DNA from: an uncultured Clostridium sp. | GTDB taxonomy: Bacteria; Bacillota; Clostridia; TANB77; CAG-508 | Reading direction: 5' to 3' | Assembly: GCA_947427205.1 (NCBI GenBank) | Contig: CANEHB010000003.1 | Location: forward strand, 1 to 64,000 | DNA length: 64,000 bases | Shown: positions 43,937 through 53,732 of the stretch, in pieces | Position numbering within the stretch: position 1 is the stretch's first letter | How the letters are laid out: the number at the start of each line of letters is the position of its first letter | Position numbers and translations under genes: made by a program | Notes under the pieces: model-generated | Database searches by the model: none | What the model was told of the DNA's origin: nothing | Seen by the model: the letters and a program-made list of their open reading frames with translations, nothing else

Positions 43937-45439
43937 ATGCCAGATTTTGAAATATTTAAAGGGAATACAAAAAAAGTATTAAAAATGTTTAGACATGATA
44001 ATATATTATTAGTTTTTACAATACTAGTTGCTGTTGTAATAGGAATTGTTGTAGCAAGTGGAATGATGTTTTACTATAATCAACAAAATAGTGATACAAT
44101 ACAATCAGGTGTTTATATAAAAGGTATAAACGTATCAGGATTAAAAAGAGATGAAGCCATAGAGCTTGTAGAAAATGAACTTAAAAATCAAATGAATGAT
44201 CACATTGAACTTACATATAAAAACTATAATTATTATGTAGAAGTTGAACAAATAGAAGCTAAATTTGATATTGAAGCTTCTGTGGATTTTGCCTTTAAGA
44301 TAGCAAAAAATGGTAATTTTTTTCAAGATGTACAAGAATATATAAGTGTTTTAATGTCCAATATTAATATAGAACCAATACTTACATATAATGATGATGC
44401 TTTAACTAAATATCTAGAAAATATTGAAGCTTTTTTACCAGATAAATTAGAACATCCATCATATTATATTGAAGATGAAGAGCTTATAATAACAAATGGA
44501 GTAAATGGTGTAGGTATTGAATTTGATAATTTAAAAGAAATGATAGTATCAGCAATTCAAGATATAAGTTATTCAAAAAGTTATTTAAACATACCAACAT
44601 ATATACAATATCCAGATCCTATAGACATTGAGCAAATTCATGATGAAGTATATAGAGAAGTAGAGGATGCATATTTTACAACAGAACCATATGCTGTTTT
44701 TGCAGATGTTACTGGTATTGATTTTGATATTGATAAAGTAAAAAAAATGATAGATGAAGAGCCAGAAGCAGAAGAATATATAATAGGTTTAGATTATACA
44801 ACTGCAAATGTTACAGTAAATGATTTGGGAAAAGAAGCTTTTCCAGACTTGATTGCTACTTTTTCAACTAAATATGTAGCGAGTAATGTAGATAGAACAA
44901 CAAATTTGAAATTAGCTGCTGGTAAAATAGATGGTACTGTAATAATGCCAGGAGAAATTTTTTCTTATAATAAAGTAGTAGGAAAAAGAACAATAGCAGC
45001 AGGTTATAAAAATGCAGCAATATACCAAGATGGAGGTGTAACAGACGGACTTGGTGGAGGAATTTGTCAAATATCAACAACTTTATATAATGCTGCTATT
45101 GCTGCAAATATGGAAATTGAAGAAAGAAGAAATCACATGTTTGTACCTTCATATGCTGATGCTGGAAAAGATGCAACAGTTGTATGGGGATCAACTGATT
45201 TTAAATTTAAAAATAGAAGAGATTATCCTATAAAAATTGAAACATCTGTTAGTGGTGGAATTGCAACAGTATCAATTTATGGATTGAAAACAGACGATGA
45301 ATATGAACTTTCTATAGAGTCAAGAACTATAAAATCAACAGCAACATCTTTAGTAGTAGAATCTTATAGGGCTTATAAAAAAGATGGAGAAATAGTCAAA
45401 AGAGATAAATTATATACAGATACTTATAAAAAGCATTAA
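43937..45439 (+). CDS. VanW family membrane-anchored cell-wall protein
   Basis: A 500-aa protein with an N-terminal membrane helix (about 20-45), a peptidoglycan-binding-like region (about 55-280), and a VanW domain: PGEIFSYNKVVGKRTIAAGYK, then GLGGGICQISTTLYNAAIAANMEIEERRNH. The last 50 residues (YELSIESRTIKSTATSLVV) resemble a G5 domain. VanW proteins are found in glycopeptide-resistance loci and widely in Clostridia; their biochemical role is unknown. There are no other van genes here. The leader with three hairpins suggests post-transcriptional control. Confidence 0.85.
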   Translation: MPDFEIFKGNTKKVLKMFRHDNILLVFTILVAVVIGIVVASGMMFYYNQQNSDTIQSGVYIKGINVSGLKRDEAIELVENELKNQMNDHIELTYKNYNYYVEVEQIEAKFDIEASVDFAFKIAKNGNFFQDVQEYISVLMSNINIEPILTYNDDALTKYLENIEAFLPDKLEHPSYYIEDEELIITNGVNGVGIEFDNLKEMIVSAIQDISYSKSYLNIPTYIQYPDPIDIEQIHDEVYREVEDAYFTTEPYAVFADVTGIDFDIDKVKKMIDEEPEAEEYIIGLDYTTANVTVNDLGKEAFPDLIATFSTKYVASNVDRTTNLKLAAGKIDGTVIMPGEIFSYNKVVGKRTIAAGYKNAAIYQDGGVTDGLGGGICQISTTLYNAAIAANMEIEERRNHMFVPSYADAGKDATVVWGSTDFKFKNRRDYPIKIETSVSGGIATVSIYGLKTDDEYELSIESRTIKSTATSLVVESYRAYKKDGEIVKRDKLYTDTYKKH

Positions 45440-45573
45440 ATTTATAATAAATTAAATAACATAAATAAAATAGTTATATAAATTAGATAAGTAATTTAAA
45501 GCTATTTAGATTGGTTATAAATATAGTTTTATAAAAGAATGTATTTTTAATTAAAATAAAAAAGAGGTTAAAA

Positions 45574-46224
45574 ATGAGAATTAGAAGAAAAAAATGGGCA
45601 AAAGAAGAACTAGATAATTCTAAATTTTATATAGATAAACCAGAAGAATTTAAAGGAAAATGGAAAAGTAAATTTTTAAAAGAAAATCCTCTTCATATAG
45701 AACTTGGATGTGGTAAAGGATCATTTATAGCAAATCTTGCTTCAAGTCATATGGACATAAATTATATTGCAGTTGATATGATAGAAGCAATGCTTGGTCT
45801 TTCAAAGAGAAATATTGAGCAAGCATATAATTTTGAATATCCAGAAAATTTATATTTAATAAGAGCAAATGTAGAACAAATTTCAAATGTATTTGATAAA
45901 ACTGATGAAGTAGAAAGAATTTATATAAATTTTTGTAATCCATGGCCTAAGAAAAAACATAATAAAAAAAGATTAACACATATAAGACAATTAGAATTAT
46001 ATAAGCAATTTTTAATAGGAAATGGAGAAATATATTTTAAAACAGATTCTGATGAATTATTTGAAGCAAGTTTAGAATATTTTGTACAAGAGGGATTTAC
46101 TATAATAAATAAAACATATGATTTACATAAAGAATCAATATTTGAAGAAAATATAGTAACAGAGCATGAAAAAATGTTTTCAGAAGAAGGTATAAAAATA
46201 AAAGCACTAATAGCTAAAATATAA
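45574..46224 (+). CDS. trmB: tRNA (guanine-46-N7)-methyltransferase
   Basis: SAM-dependent Rossmann methyltransferase forming m7G46 in tRNA variable loops. Seen: HIELGCGKGSFI (SAM site), AVDMIEAML, and NFCNPWPKKKHNKKRL followed by FKTDSDELFEASLEYF, which are diagnostic. 216 aa, complete. The start has AAGAGGTTAAAA. It is followed by a fragment of the GGACA repeat family at about 46296. Confidence 0.94.
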   Translation: MRIRRKKWAKEELDNSKFYIDKPEEFKGKWKSKFLKENPLHIELGCGKGSFIANLASSHMDINYIAVDMIEAMLGLSKRNIEQAYNFEYPENLYLIRANVEQISNVFDKTDEVERIYINFCNPWPKKKHNKKRLTHIRQLELYKQFLIGNGEIYFKTDSDELFEASLEYFVQEGFTIINKTYDLHKESIFEENIVTEHEKMFSEEGIKIKALIAKI

Positions 46225-46380
46225 ATATTTTGAACATAAATTTTATTAGTAGAAAAAGTAGTTATCAATAAGAAGATAGAAATATTTATTAATAAATGTC
46301 CGTAAAAGGACATATTTTAATGTTATTTTAAGATTATAAATATAAAATTCAAATAAATTAAAATAAAGGAGGAAAAGACT

Positions 46381-47487
46381 TTGATAGAGGTAAAAAATGT
46401 TACTAAAAAATATGGTAATTTCTATGCAGTTAGAAATATTAATTTCGAAGTCAAAGATGGTGAAATAGTTGGTTTTTTAGGACGTAATGGTGCAGGAAAA
46501 TCTACAACTATGAATATGATTACAGGTTTTATAGAGCCTACTGATGGAAGTATAATTGTAGGAGGGTATGATATTGATAAAAAGCCTAAAAAAGTTAAAG
46601 AGCAAATAGGATATATGCCAGAAGGAACTCCATTATATTCTGATTTAACAGTTAAAGAATTTGTAACTTATATGGCAGAATTAAAATTACTATCAAGAAA
46701 AGAAAGAAAAGAAGCTGTTAAAGTAGCTATTGAAAAAACAGGTCTTGAAAAAGTACAAAATAATTTAACTAAAAATTTATCAAGAGGATATAAACAAAGA
46801 GTAAGTCTTGCAGGAGCAATAGTTGGAAATCCAAAAATATTAATTTTGGATGAACCTACAGTAGGATTAGATCCAAAACAAGTTATAGAAATAAGAGAAT
46901 TAATAAAATCTTTTAGAAAAGATCATACAGTATTAATTAGTTCACATATCTTATCAGAAGTAAGTCAACTTTGCGAAAAAGTAATAATTATTGATAAAGG
47001 TGAAATTGTAGCTGTAGATACTCCTGAGAACCTAGAAAAAGATACAAAAGAAAGTTTTACATTAAATATAATAGTTGATGATATAAATAATAAATTTTTA
47101 AAAATTAAAGATGAAATTAAAGATATAAAATCTATAGAATTAGTTAAAGAAAATGAAGATCAAAGTAAAGAATATATAATAGAAACTTCTTCAAAAACAG
47201 ATATTAGAAAAAAAATATTTTCAATATGTGCAAAAGAAAATATAATAATATTAGAAATGAAAGAATCAGAAAATTCTTTAGAAGATGCATTTATAAAGCT
47301 TGTAGAAAAAAGACCAGAATATAGTCAAAAAGAATTAAAGAAAATGCAATATGAAAAAGAAATTGAAATTTTAAGAGAAGAAGAAAAGGAAAATAAAGAG
47401 AAAAAAGAAAATAGAAAGCAAGCTAAAAAAGAAGAGAAGGAACGTAAAAAAGCTAAAAAAATAGAAAAGAAAGGAGATAAAGAATAA
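46381..47487 (+). CDS. ABC transporter ATP-binding protein (Gld/Nat type)
   Basis: ATPase of an ABC-2 type system. Walker A GRNGAGKSTTM near residue 37, Q-loop region GYMPEGTPLY, signature NLSRGYKQR (a variant of LSGGQ), Walker B ILILDEPTVGLDP, and the H-loop SSHILSEV. After the NBD and a 70-residue C-terminal part comes a striking Lys/Glu-rich coiled-coil tail (about 320-368). It starts at TTG 46381 after AAAGGAGG, and its stop overlaps the start of the permease gene (TAATG), indicating coupling. It works with the next two genes. Confidence 0.9.
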   Translation: MIEVKNVTKKYGNFYAVRNINFEVKDGEIVGFLGRNGAGKSTTMNMITGFIEPTDGSIIVGGYDIDKKPKKVKEQIGYMPEGTPLYSDLTVKEFVTYMAELKLLSRKERKEAVKVAIEKTGLEKVQNNLTKNLSRGYKQRVSLAGAIVGNPKILILDEPTVGLDPKQVIEIRELIKSFRKDHTVLISSHILSEVSQLCEKVIIIDKGEIVAVDTPENLEKDTKESFTLNIIVDDINNKFLKIKDEIKDIKSIELVKENEDQSKEYIIETSSKTDIRKKIFSICAKENIIILEMKESENSLEDAFIKLVEKRPEYSQKELKKMQYEKEIEILREEEKENKEKKENRKQAKKEEKERKKAKKIEKKGDKE

Positions 47488-48170
47488 TGATTTCAATAAT
47501 TAAAAAAGAATTAAAAAGCTATCTACTATCTCCAATAGGATATGTTTTTATAGGATTATTTTTATTAATATTCAGTGTATTATTTTTAGGAAGTATATTT
47601 TTCTCACAAAGTATACAATTTGAATATTTATTTAGATATGATGGAACTACAATATTAACAATGCTAATACCTATTTTAACAATGAAAATGTTTTCAGAAG
47701 AAAGAAAAAATGGAACAGAACAATTATTATTAACTTCTCCAAGAAGTATAACATCAATTGTTTTTGGAAAATTTATTGCTGCTGCAATAGTATTACTAAT
47801 TACAGAGATTCTTACATTTATGTATTTCTTTATCTTAAAATATTTTGGAGAACCATCATTTTTAGTTGCACTTAGTACTTTATTTGGATTTTTCTTATTA
47901 GGACTTGCTTATATATCATTTGGTATGTTTGCATCAAGTATTACAGAAAGTCAAGTAATTGCAGCAGTAATTTCTATTGTTGTATTTGTAGCAATGATGC
48001 TTATACCATATATAATTGATATACCACAAATGTTTTCGCTTTTATATAGTTTTGATAAATTCCCAGCAGGATTAATCTCAATTCCTGAAATAGTTACATT
48101 AGTTTCATTTGCAACATTATTTATTTTACTTACAATAATAGTGTTACAAAGAAGAAAAAGTGTAAAGTAA
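47487..48170 (+). CDS. ABC-2 family permease (GldF-like)
   Basis: A 227-aa, six-helix permease. Starts ISIIKKELKSYLLSPIGYVFIGLFLLIFS, then MKMFSEERKNGTEQLLLTSPRS, the cytoplasmic coupling block of GldF/NosY-type permeases. It overlaps the upstream ATPase gene by 1 bp and precedes the GldG-like gene by 10 bp. The three-gene set resembles GldA-GldF-GldG, here in a non-gliding Gram-positive; substrate unknown. Confidence 0.85.
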   Translation: MISIIKKELKSYLLSPIGYVFIGLFLLIFSVLFLGSIFFSQSIQFEYLFRYDGTTILTMLIPILTMKMFSEERKNGTEQLLLTSPRSITSIVFGKFIAAAIVLLITEILTFMYFFILKYFGEPSFLVALSTLFGFFLLGLAYISFGMFASSITESQVIAAVISIVVFVAMMLIPYIIDIPQMFSLLYSFDKFPAGLISIPEIVTLVSFATLFILLTIIVLQRRKSVK

Positions 48171-48180
48171 AGGAGGGAAG

Positions 48181-49692
48181 ATGATGGAAAAAAATGAAAA
48201 TAAAACAAAATTTGGTGAAAAAGTTTCACTTACAATCAGAAAAAGATGGTTAATAAATGGTTCAAAAACATTCTTAATAGTAGCCATTCTTATAGCAGCA
48301 TATATTGCAATTAATTTATTTGTTAAAAGTTTAGATTTACCAGAATTTGACGTTACAGCAAATAAACTTTATACTTTATCTGATGCATCAAAAAAAGTTA
48401 TAGAAAAAGTGGATCAAGATGTAACAATATATGTATATGGATTTGAAGAAAAATCTTCTTTAATAGATTTTATAAAACAATATAATCAAACAAATGATAA
48501 AATAAAATATGAAATATTAACAGAAGAAACGAATTATCAAATGATACAAGATTATGATTTACAAGAGGGATATTATGTAATTATCTTTAAATCAGGTGAC
48601 TCTGAAAAAGTTATTGATGCAGCATATGATTTATCATCATATAATTATGTAACAGGTCAAACAGTTGATATAACAGAACAAACTATAACTAATTCAATAC
48701 TTGCATTAACAGAAGAAAATAAACCTAAGATATATTTTGTAGAAGGTCATAATGAATATACAATGTCTAATATGATGAACTTTACAACACTTCTAAAAAA
48801 TGAAGCTTTTGAAATGGATACTTTAAATATTGCAACTAAAGGAGTAATACCAGAAGATTGTAATATTTTAGCAATAATGTCACCAGCATCAGATTTTCTT
48901 GAAACAGAAGTTCAAGCAATAAAAGATTATATAAATAAGGGTGGAAATATCTATTTTGCAATGGATGTAATATCACAAGACCTATCACTTCCAAATCTCC
49001 AATCAGTATTAGATGAATATGGTGTTTCTGTAAAAAATGGATGCATATTTGAATATGCAGAAGATCAAGCAGTAGCAAATTCTCCATATGTATTTATGCC
49101 AGAAGTATCTAGCAGTCATGAAATAACTTCTGATATATATACAGATAGCAAACAACGTGTGTGGCTTGCATTTTCAGCGAAATTGGAATTTAAAGATGAA
49201 AATACTTTAAAGAATTTAGGAGTAGAAAAAGAAACATTAATATCATCTTCAGAACAATCAGCATTTATTACAGATTTATCTAATATGTCTTCGTCATCTA
49301 TAGCTGAAACAGCAGAGATAGGAAGTGCAGAGATAGGTTCAGCACTTACAAAAACAATAACTAAAACAAATGAAGATGGTACCACAAGCAATGTAACATC
49401 AAAATTAATAGTTCTTGCTTCAGCAAGTTTTATGTCAGATCAAAAAATATCTGCATTAAGTACATCATATCCATTATCCTATTTAGGTTGTAACTCAGAT
49501 TTTGCAATTAATTCAATGTCTTATTTAGGAGAAAAGGATAATAGTTTAACAATTAGAAAAGATATGTCAACAGCAACTTATGCACCAACATCATTAGAAA
49601 ATAGAGTTGTTGTTACAATTATATTTATAGTTCCTATTTTAATAATTTTTACAGGAGTTGTAGTATGGAATTATAGAAGAAAGAGAAAATAG
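48181..49692 (+). CDS. GldG family membrane protein
   Basis: A 503-aa protein with an N-terminal membrane helix (about 28-45), a large extracytoplasmic part and a C-terminal helix (about 475-497) ending in RRKRK. The segment DVTANKLYTLSDASKKVIEKV and later PKIYFVEGHNEYTMSNM followed by ILAIMSPASDF are typical of GldG / ABC-type uncharacterised transport auxiliary domains. It probably couples to the preceding ATPase and permease. Function unproven. Confidence 0.82.
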   Translation: MMEKNENKTKFGEKVSLTIRKRWLINGSKTFLIVAILIAAYIAINLFVKSLDLPEFDVTANKLYTLSDASKKVIEKVDQDVTIYVYGFEEKSSLIDFIKQYNQTNDKIKYEILTEETNYQMIQDYDLQEGYYVIIFKSGDSEKVIDAAYDLSSYNYVTGQTVDITEQTITNSILALTEENKPKIYFVEGHNEYTMSNMMNFTTLLKNEAFEMDTLNIATKGVIPEDCNILAIMSPASDFLETEVQAIKDYINKGGNIYFAMDVISQDLSLPNLQSVLDEYGVSVKNGCIFEYAEDQAVANSPYVFMPEVSSSHEITSDIYTDSKQRVWLAFSAKLEFKDENTLKNLGVEKETLISSSEQSAFITDLSNMSSSSIAETAEIGSAEIGSALTKTITKTNEDGTTSNVTSKLIVLASASFMSDQKISALSTSYPLSYLGCNSDFAINSMSYLGEKDNSLTIRKDMSTATYAPTSLENRVVVTIIFIVPILIIFTGVVVWNYRRKRK

Positions 49693-49702
49693 AAATTTTA
49701 TA

Positions 49703-49745
49703 AACAAGTAGCAATTATTAACTTTAAATTGCTACTTGTTTTTTA
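49703..49745 (+). terminator. Rho-independent terminator
   Basis: AACAAGTAGCAATT / AATTGCTACTTGTT followed by T-rich sequence, closing the Gld-type operon. Confidence 0.85.
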
Positions 49746-49885
49746 TTTAGCACTATATAAAATAGGTGTAGATGCTTGTATATCAATGAATAAATTTAAA
49801 AAATGTTGTTTTTTCTAAAAATTCTATTGTAATAAAATAAAGAATATAATATAATGCAAAAAATGAAGTATGGAGGTAACCTAAA

Positions 49886-50050
49886 ATGGATTTTAGATTT
49901 GATGATATGGGATTTAAAGACGAAATAGAACTTATGAATATTCAAAAAAGAATTGAACAAAATCAAATACATAATAATCAAGTATTAGGATTTAATTTAG
50001 ACTCATTATATAATGAAATAGAAAAACAAAATGGTATTAATAATAAATAA
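49886..50050 (+). CDS. Small 54-aa protein before the ABC exporter
   Basis: A short ORF, MDFRFDDMGFKDEIELMNIQ followed by a polar helical stretch, ending NGINNK. It has a strong TGGAGG ribosome-binding site and lies 21 bp before the ABC exporter pair, in the same direction, so it is probably the first gene of that operon. The product is acidic, soluble and lacks Cys, Trp and any known motif. It may be an accessory or regulatory peptide; function unknown. Confidence 0.6.
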   Translation: MDFRFDDMGFKDEIELMNIQKRIEQNQIHNNQVLGFNLDSLYNEIEKQNGINNK

Positions 50051-50071
50051 AACACATAGGAAGAACTAGTT

Positions 50072-51817
50072 ATGAAAAAGGTTATAATAGATATACTAAA
50101 GAAGTATAAATTAAGAATACTATTACAAATTACATTTATAGGAATTAATATATATTTGTTAACATATCCACCAAAAATTATTGGTCAAATTGTAGATATG
50201 TTATATGATTTACAAATTAATAAACAAAAAATTTTAAATAGTACATATTACTTAATTGGAATATGTATTATTTTGTTGATTGTAAGAGTTATTTGGAAAT
50301 ATTTTGAAACAAATATTTCGAGAGGTTTTGAAAGAGATTTAAAAATAAATTTATTTAAAAGATTCTTAAAATTAAAACAAAAAGATATACAAAATATTAA
50401 AAATGGCGAAATTATGTCATATTTTGTAAAAGATGTAAATGAGATAAGATCAACAGTATATAGGATACTTTCTCATGGAGCAAGAATTGTTTTTACATTT
50501 ATTATTGCAGCATTTCAAATGGCTAAAAATGTAAATTTACATCTAACAGTTGCTGTTATGATACCTATTATTATAGGTGCATATTTAGTTACAGTAATAA
50601 AAAAATATGTAGAAAAAAGTTTTAAAAAGTCACAAGAGATGTTTACACAAATGTCTGAATATATACAAGAAAGTACAGATAGTATAAGAACAACAAAAGC
50701 ATATTCTTGTGAAAGAGATCAATTAAAAGAATTCATTAGAAAAAACAAAAGAGTTTATCAAAGTGATAATACAGTTGATGTTTTTTCTAGTTTATTAACA
50801 TTATCTTTAAATATATGTTTTGGAAGTTGTTATGCAATATCTTTACTATTTGGTTCAAAATTAGTAATAGATGGAAAAATGACAATTGGAGATTTAGTTA
50901 CTTTTAATGGATATATAGTTCTTTTTGTTGGTCCAATCACTTGGCTTCCACAATTAATATCAAGATTTAAAAGGGCACAAATTTCTTATAGAAGATTAGA
51001 AAAAATTTATGATTTAGATACAGAAAAAATTAATGAAAAAAACATTCAAGTATCAGAAAAATTGGAAGGTAATATTTTAATTAAAGACTTAAATTTTAGC
51101 TACCCAGGAATATTAGACAGAGCTTTAGAAGATATAAATATAGACATTAAAAAGGGTGAAACAATAGGAATAATAGGAACAATAGGAAGTGGTAAAACCA
51201 CTTTAATGAACTTGCTTATAAGATTATATACTGTTCCAAATGGAAAAATATTTATAGATGGAAAAGATATAAATGATATACCACTTGAGGTATTAAGAAA
51301 TAATATTTGTTATATAACACAAGATAACTTTTTATTTTCTACAAGCCTAAAAGATAATGTAAGTTTATTTAAAGAAGATTATAAAGAAGATGAAATAAAT
51401 GAAAGTACAAAAAAAGCAGTTGTATATGAAGATATAGCAAGAATGCCAGAAGGAATTAACACAGTAATAGGAGAACGTGGAGGAGACTTATCAGGTGGAC
51501 AAAAACAAAGACTTGCAATTTCAAGAGCATTTTTGAAAGATAGTAGAATACTAATTTTTGATGATACTTTTTCAGCTTTAGATAATAGAACCTCAGAAAC
51601 ATTAATAAAAAATATAAAAGATTTGTCAGAAGATAAAACTTGTATAATTATTTCCAATAAAGTATCAGATGTTAAATATAGTGATAAAATCATAGTTTTA
51701 GATGGTGGAAACATTGCCCAAAGAGGAAAACACGAAGATTTAATTATAACAAAAGGTATTTACAATGAATTTTATAAACAACAATCTACAAAAGCAGAAC
51801 CTAGTTTTTTAGCATAA
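50072..51817 (+). CDS. ABC exporter half-transporter, degenerate-site subunit (BmrC/YheI-like)
   Basis: A 581-aa fusion of six membrane helices (about 1-310) and an NBD. Walker A GTIGSGKTTL near residue 368 and signature LSGGQKQR near 472 are intact, but Walker B reads ILIFDDTFSALD with Asp in place of the catalytic Glu, and the switch His is replaced (IIISNKVSDV). That is the pattern of the non-hydrolysing subunit in heterodimeric multidrug exporters such as BmrCD. Its partner is encoded 22 bp downstream and has the complementary changes. Probable drug or peptide efflux; substrate unknown. Confidence 0.88.
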   Translation: MKKVIIDILKKYKLRILLQITFIGINIYLLTYPPKIIGQIVDMLYDLQINKQKILNSTYYLIGICIILLIVRVIWKYFETNISRGFERDLKINLFKRFLKLKQKDIQNIKNGEIMSYFVKDVNEIRSTVYRILSHGARIVFTFIIAAFQMAKNVNLHLTVAVMIPIIIGAYLVTVIKKYVEKSFKKSQEMFTQMSEYIQESTDSIRTTKAYSCERDQLKEFIRKNKRVYQSDNTVDVFSSLLTLSLNICFGSCYAISLLFGSKLVIDGKMTIGDLVTFNGYIVLFVGPITWLPQLISRFKRAQISYRRLEKIYDLDTEKINEKNIQVSEKLEGNILIKDLNFSYPGILDRALEDINIDIKKGETIGIIGTIGSGKTTLMNLLIRLYTVPNGKIFIDGKDINDIPLEVLRNNICYITQDNFLFSTSLKDNVSLFKEDYKEDEINESTKKAVVYEDIARMPEGINTVIGERGGDLSGGQKQRLAISRAFLKDSRILIFDDTFSALDNRTSETLIKNIKDLSEDKTCIIISNKVSDVKYSDKIIVLDGGNIAQRGKHEDLIITKGIYNEFYKQQSTKAEPSFLA

Positions 51818-51839
51818 ACAGGTTTGAAAGGAAAAATTA

Positions 51840-53591
51840 ATGAAAGATAAAACATTAAATAGAATTTATAAAATGTTAAAACCCCAAGGAAAAGCTATTT
51901 TAATAATATCAGTTTTAGCTATTATTATTAATATTGGAGAGGTTATAAAACCTTATTTGATAAAAATAGCAATTGATGATTATTTATCAAATGGATTGTG
52001 GCGAAAAGGTGTAATGTCAATAGGAATACTTGGAGGTGCTTATATTGCTATTGTTTTAGTAGGAAATATTTTAGATTTTATAGTTAGTACTACTACAAAT
52101 ATGATTGGTGAAAATATAATATATAATTTAAGAAATAAATTATATAAATATGTACAATATGCAAATATACCATTTCATGATAGAACGCCATCAGGAACTT
52201 TATTTGTAAGAATTACAAGTGATGTAGAAGATATTACTAACTTTTTTAAAGATGTTATTACCTCTTTTATAAAAGATATTTTTATGATTATTGCATTAGC
52301 AGTTATGATGTTATCTCTTGATTATAAATTAGCACTAATTTGCTTTGTAATAGTTCCTCTTGTTATATTAACATCAGTTATAATAAATAAATTTGCAAGA
52401 AGCATACAAGAATATTCTAAAAAAGCAAAAACAAAATTAAATATATTTTTAGCAGAATCAATATACGGTGTTAAAATAATAAAAATATTTAATAGACAAT
52501 ATGAAAAAGAAAAAGAATGTGCAAAATTATGCAATGATTTCTATAAATCAAGAATACCAACATCTTATACAGAAGGTTTATTAGTTGCATTTATGCTGAT
52601 ATTTGAAAATTTAGGAGTATCAATAATAGTTTGGTGCGTTACTCAAAACTTGTTTAATATTAATTTAGATATAGGTGTTATTTATATATTTATTACATAT
52701 TTAAAACAAATATTTGAGCCAATTCAAAGAATAGTTGAAAATTTAGAAACAATACAAGAAGCAATTGTTTCTATAAATAAGATATATGATATTTTAGATC
52801 ATAAAGAATATTTAGAAGATTTTGAAAAAGGTTATGAATTAGAAAATATAAAAGGAAAAATAGAGTTTAAGAATGTATGGTTTGCATATGAAAAAGAAAA
52901 TTGGGTTTTGAAAGATGTAAGCTTTACAATAGAACCAGGTCAAAGTATTGCATTAGTTGGAAGAACAGGCTCAGGTAAAACTACAATAATAAATTTAATA
53001 AATCGATTTTATGAGATACAAAAGGGAGAAATATTATTAGATGGTATAAATATTAAAGACATAAATTTACATTTTCTTAGAAAGAAAATAGGAATAATTC
53101 TTCAAGACCCATTTATATTTGCAAAAACAATTAAAGAAAATATAGAATTAAACGAAAATTTATCAGATAACTCTATTTGGGAAACAATTAGATTATCATC
53201 TGCAGAAGATTTTATAAACTCATTACCAAATGGAATAGATGAAATTGCATATGAAAGAGGTAGCTCTTTTTCAGCAGGTCAAAAACAGTTACTAGCTTTT
53301 GCAAGAATATTTGCACATGATCCTTCTATATTTATTTTAGATGAAGCAACAGCAAATATAGATACCAAGACTGAAGAGTTAATTCAGGCATCTATAGATA
53401 AAATTTCCAAAGAAAAAACATCTATTTTTATAGCCCATAGATTATCAACTATTATTAATGTAGATAAAATTATAGTATTAAGCAATGGAGAAATTATAGA
53501 GCAGGGAAGTCATAGTGAACTTATGAAAAATGAGGATGGATATTATAGTAAATTATATAATGCTTATTATACAAATTTAATATCAGAATAA
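51840..53591 (+). CDS. ABC exporter half-transporter, catalytic subunit (BmrD/YheH-like)
   Basis: A 583-aa half-transporter. The NBD has Walker A GRTGSGKTT near residue 373, an altered signature FSAGQKQ near 476, an intact Walker B with Glu (FILDEATANID) and the switch His (FIAHRLSTI). Together with the preceding subunit, one ATP site is canonical (this subunit's Walker A/B/H with the partner's LSGGQ) and the other degenerate. That asymmetry is characteristic of heterodimeric exporters and supports obligate pairing of the two genes. Confidence 0.9.
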   Translation: MKDKTLNRIYKMLKPQGKAILIISVLAIIINIGEVIKPYLIKIAIDDYLSNGLWRKGVMSIGILGGAYIAIVLVGNILDFIVSTTTNMIGENIIYNLRNKLYKYVQYANIPFHDRTPSGTLFVRITSDVEDITNFFKDVITSFIKDIFMIIALAVMMLSLDYKLALICFVIVPLVILTSVIINKFARSIQEYSKKAKTKLNIFLAESIYGVKIIKIFNRQYEKEKECAKLCNDFYKSRIPTSYTEGLLVAFMLIFENLGVSIIVWCVTQNLFNINLDIGVIYIFITYLKQIFEPIQRIVENLETIQEAIVSINKIYDILDHKEYLEDFEKGYELENIKGKIEFKNVWFAYEKENWVLKDVSFTIEPGQSIALVGRTGSGKTTIINLINRFYEIQKGEILLDGINIKDINLHFLRKKIGIILQDPFIFAKTIKENIELNENLSDNSIWETIRLSSAEDFINSLPNGIDEIAYERGSSFSAGQKQLLAFARIFAHDPSIFILDEATANIDTKTEELIQASIDKISKEKTSIFIAHRLSTIINVDKIIVLSNGEIIEQGSHSELMKNEDGYYSKLYNAYYTNLISE

Positions 53592-53686
53592 AATATTTTA
53601 ACCATATAAAAATTTATATAATACATATGATTTACCATTGTATAATAAAAAAAGAGAATTAGCAGGATTAATAACAATAATAAACA

Positions 53687-53724
53687 AAAAAGAGACGATT
53701 TAAATTTGAAAATCGTCTCTTTAA
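53687..53724 (-). terminator. Terminator of dpaB (bidirectional hairpin)
   Basis: AAAGAGACGATTT / AAATCGTCTCTTT with a 7-nt loop. On the minus strand it is followed by TTTTGTTTA, 9 bp after the dpaB stop; it may also stop transcripts from the ABC pair. Confidence 0.75.
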
Positions 53725-53732
53725 AGTTATAT

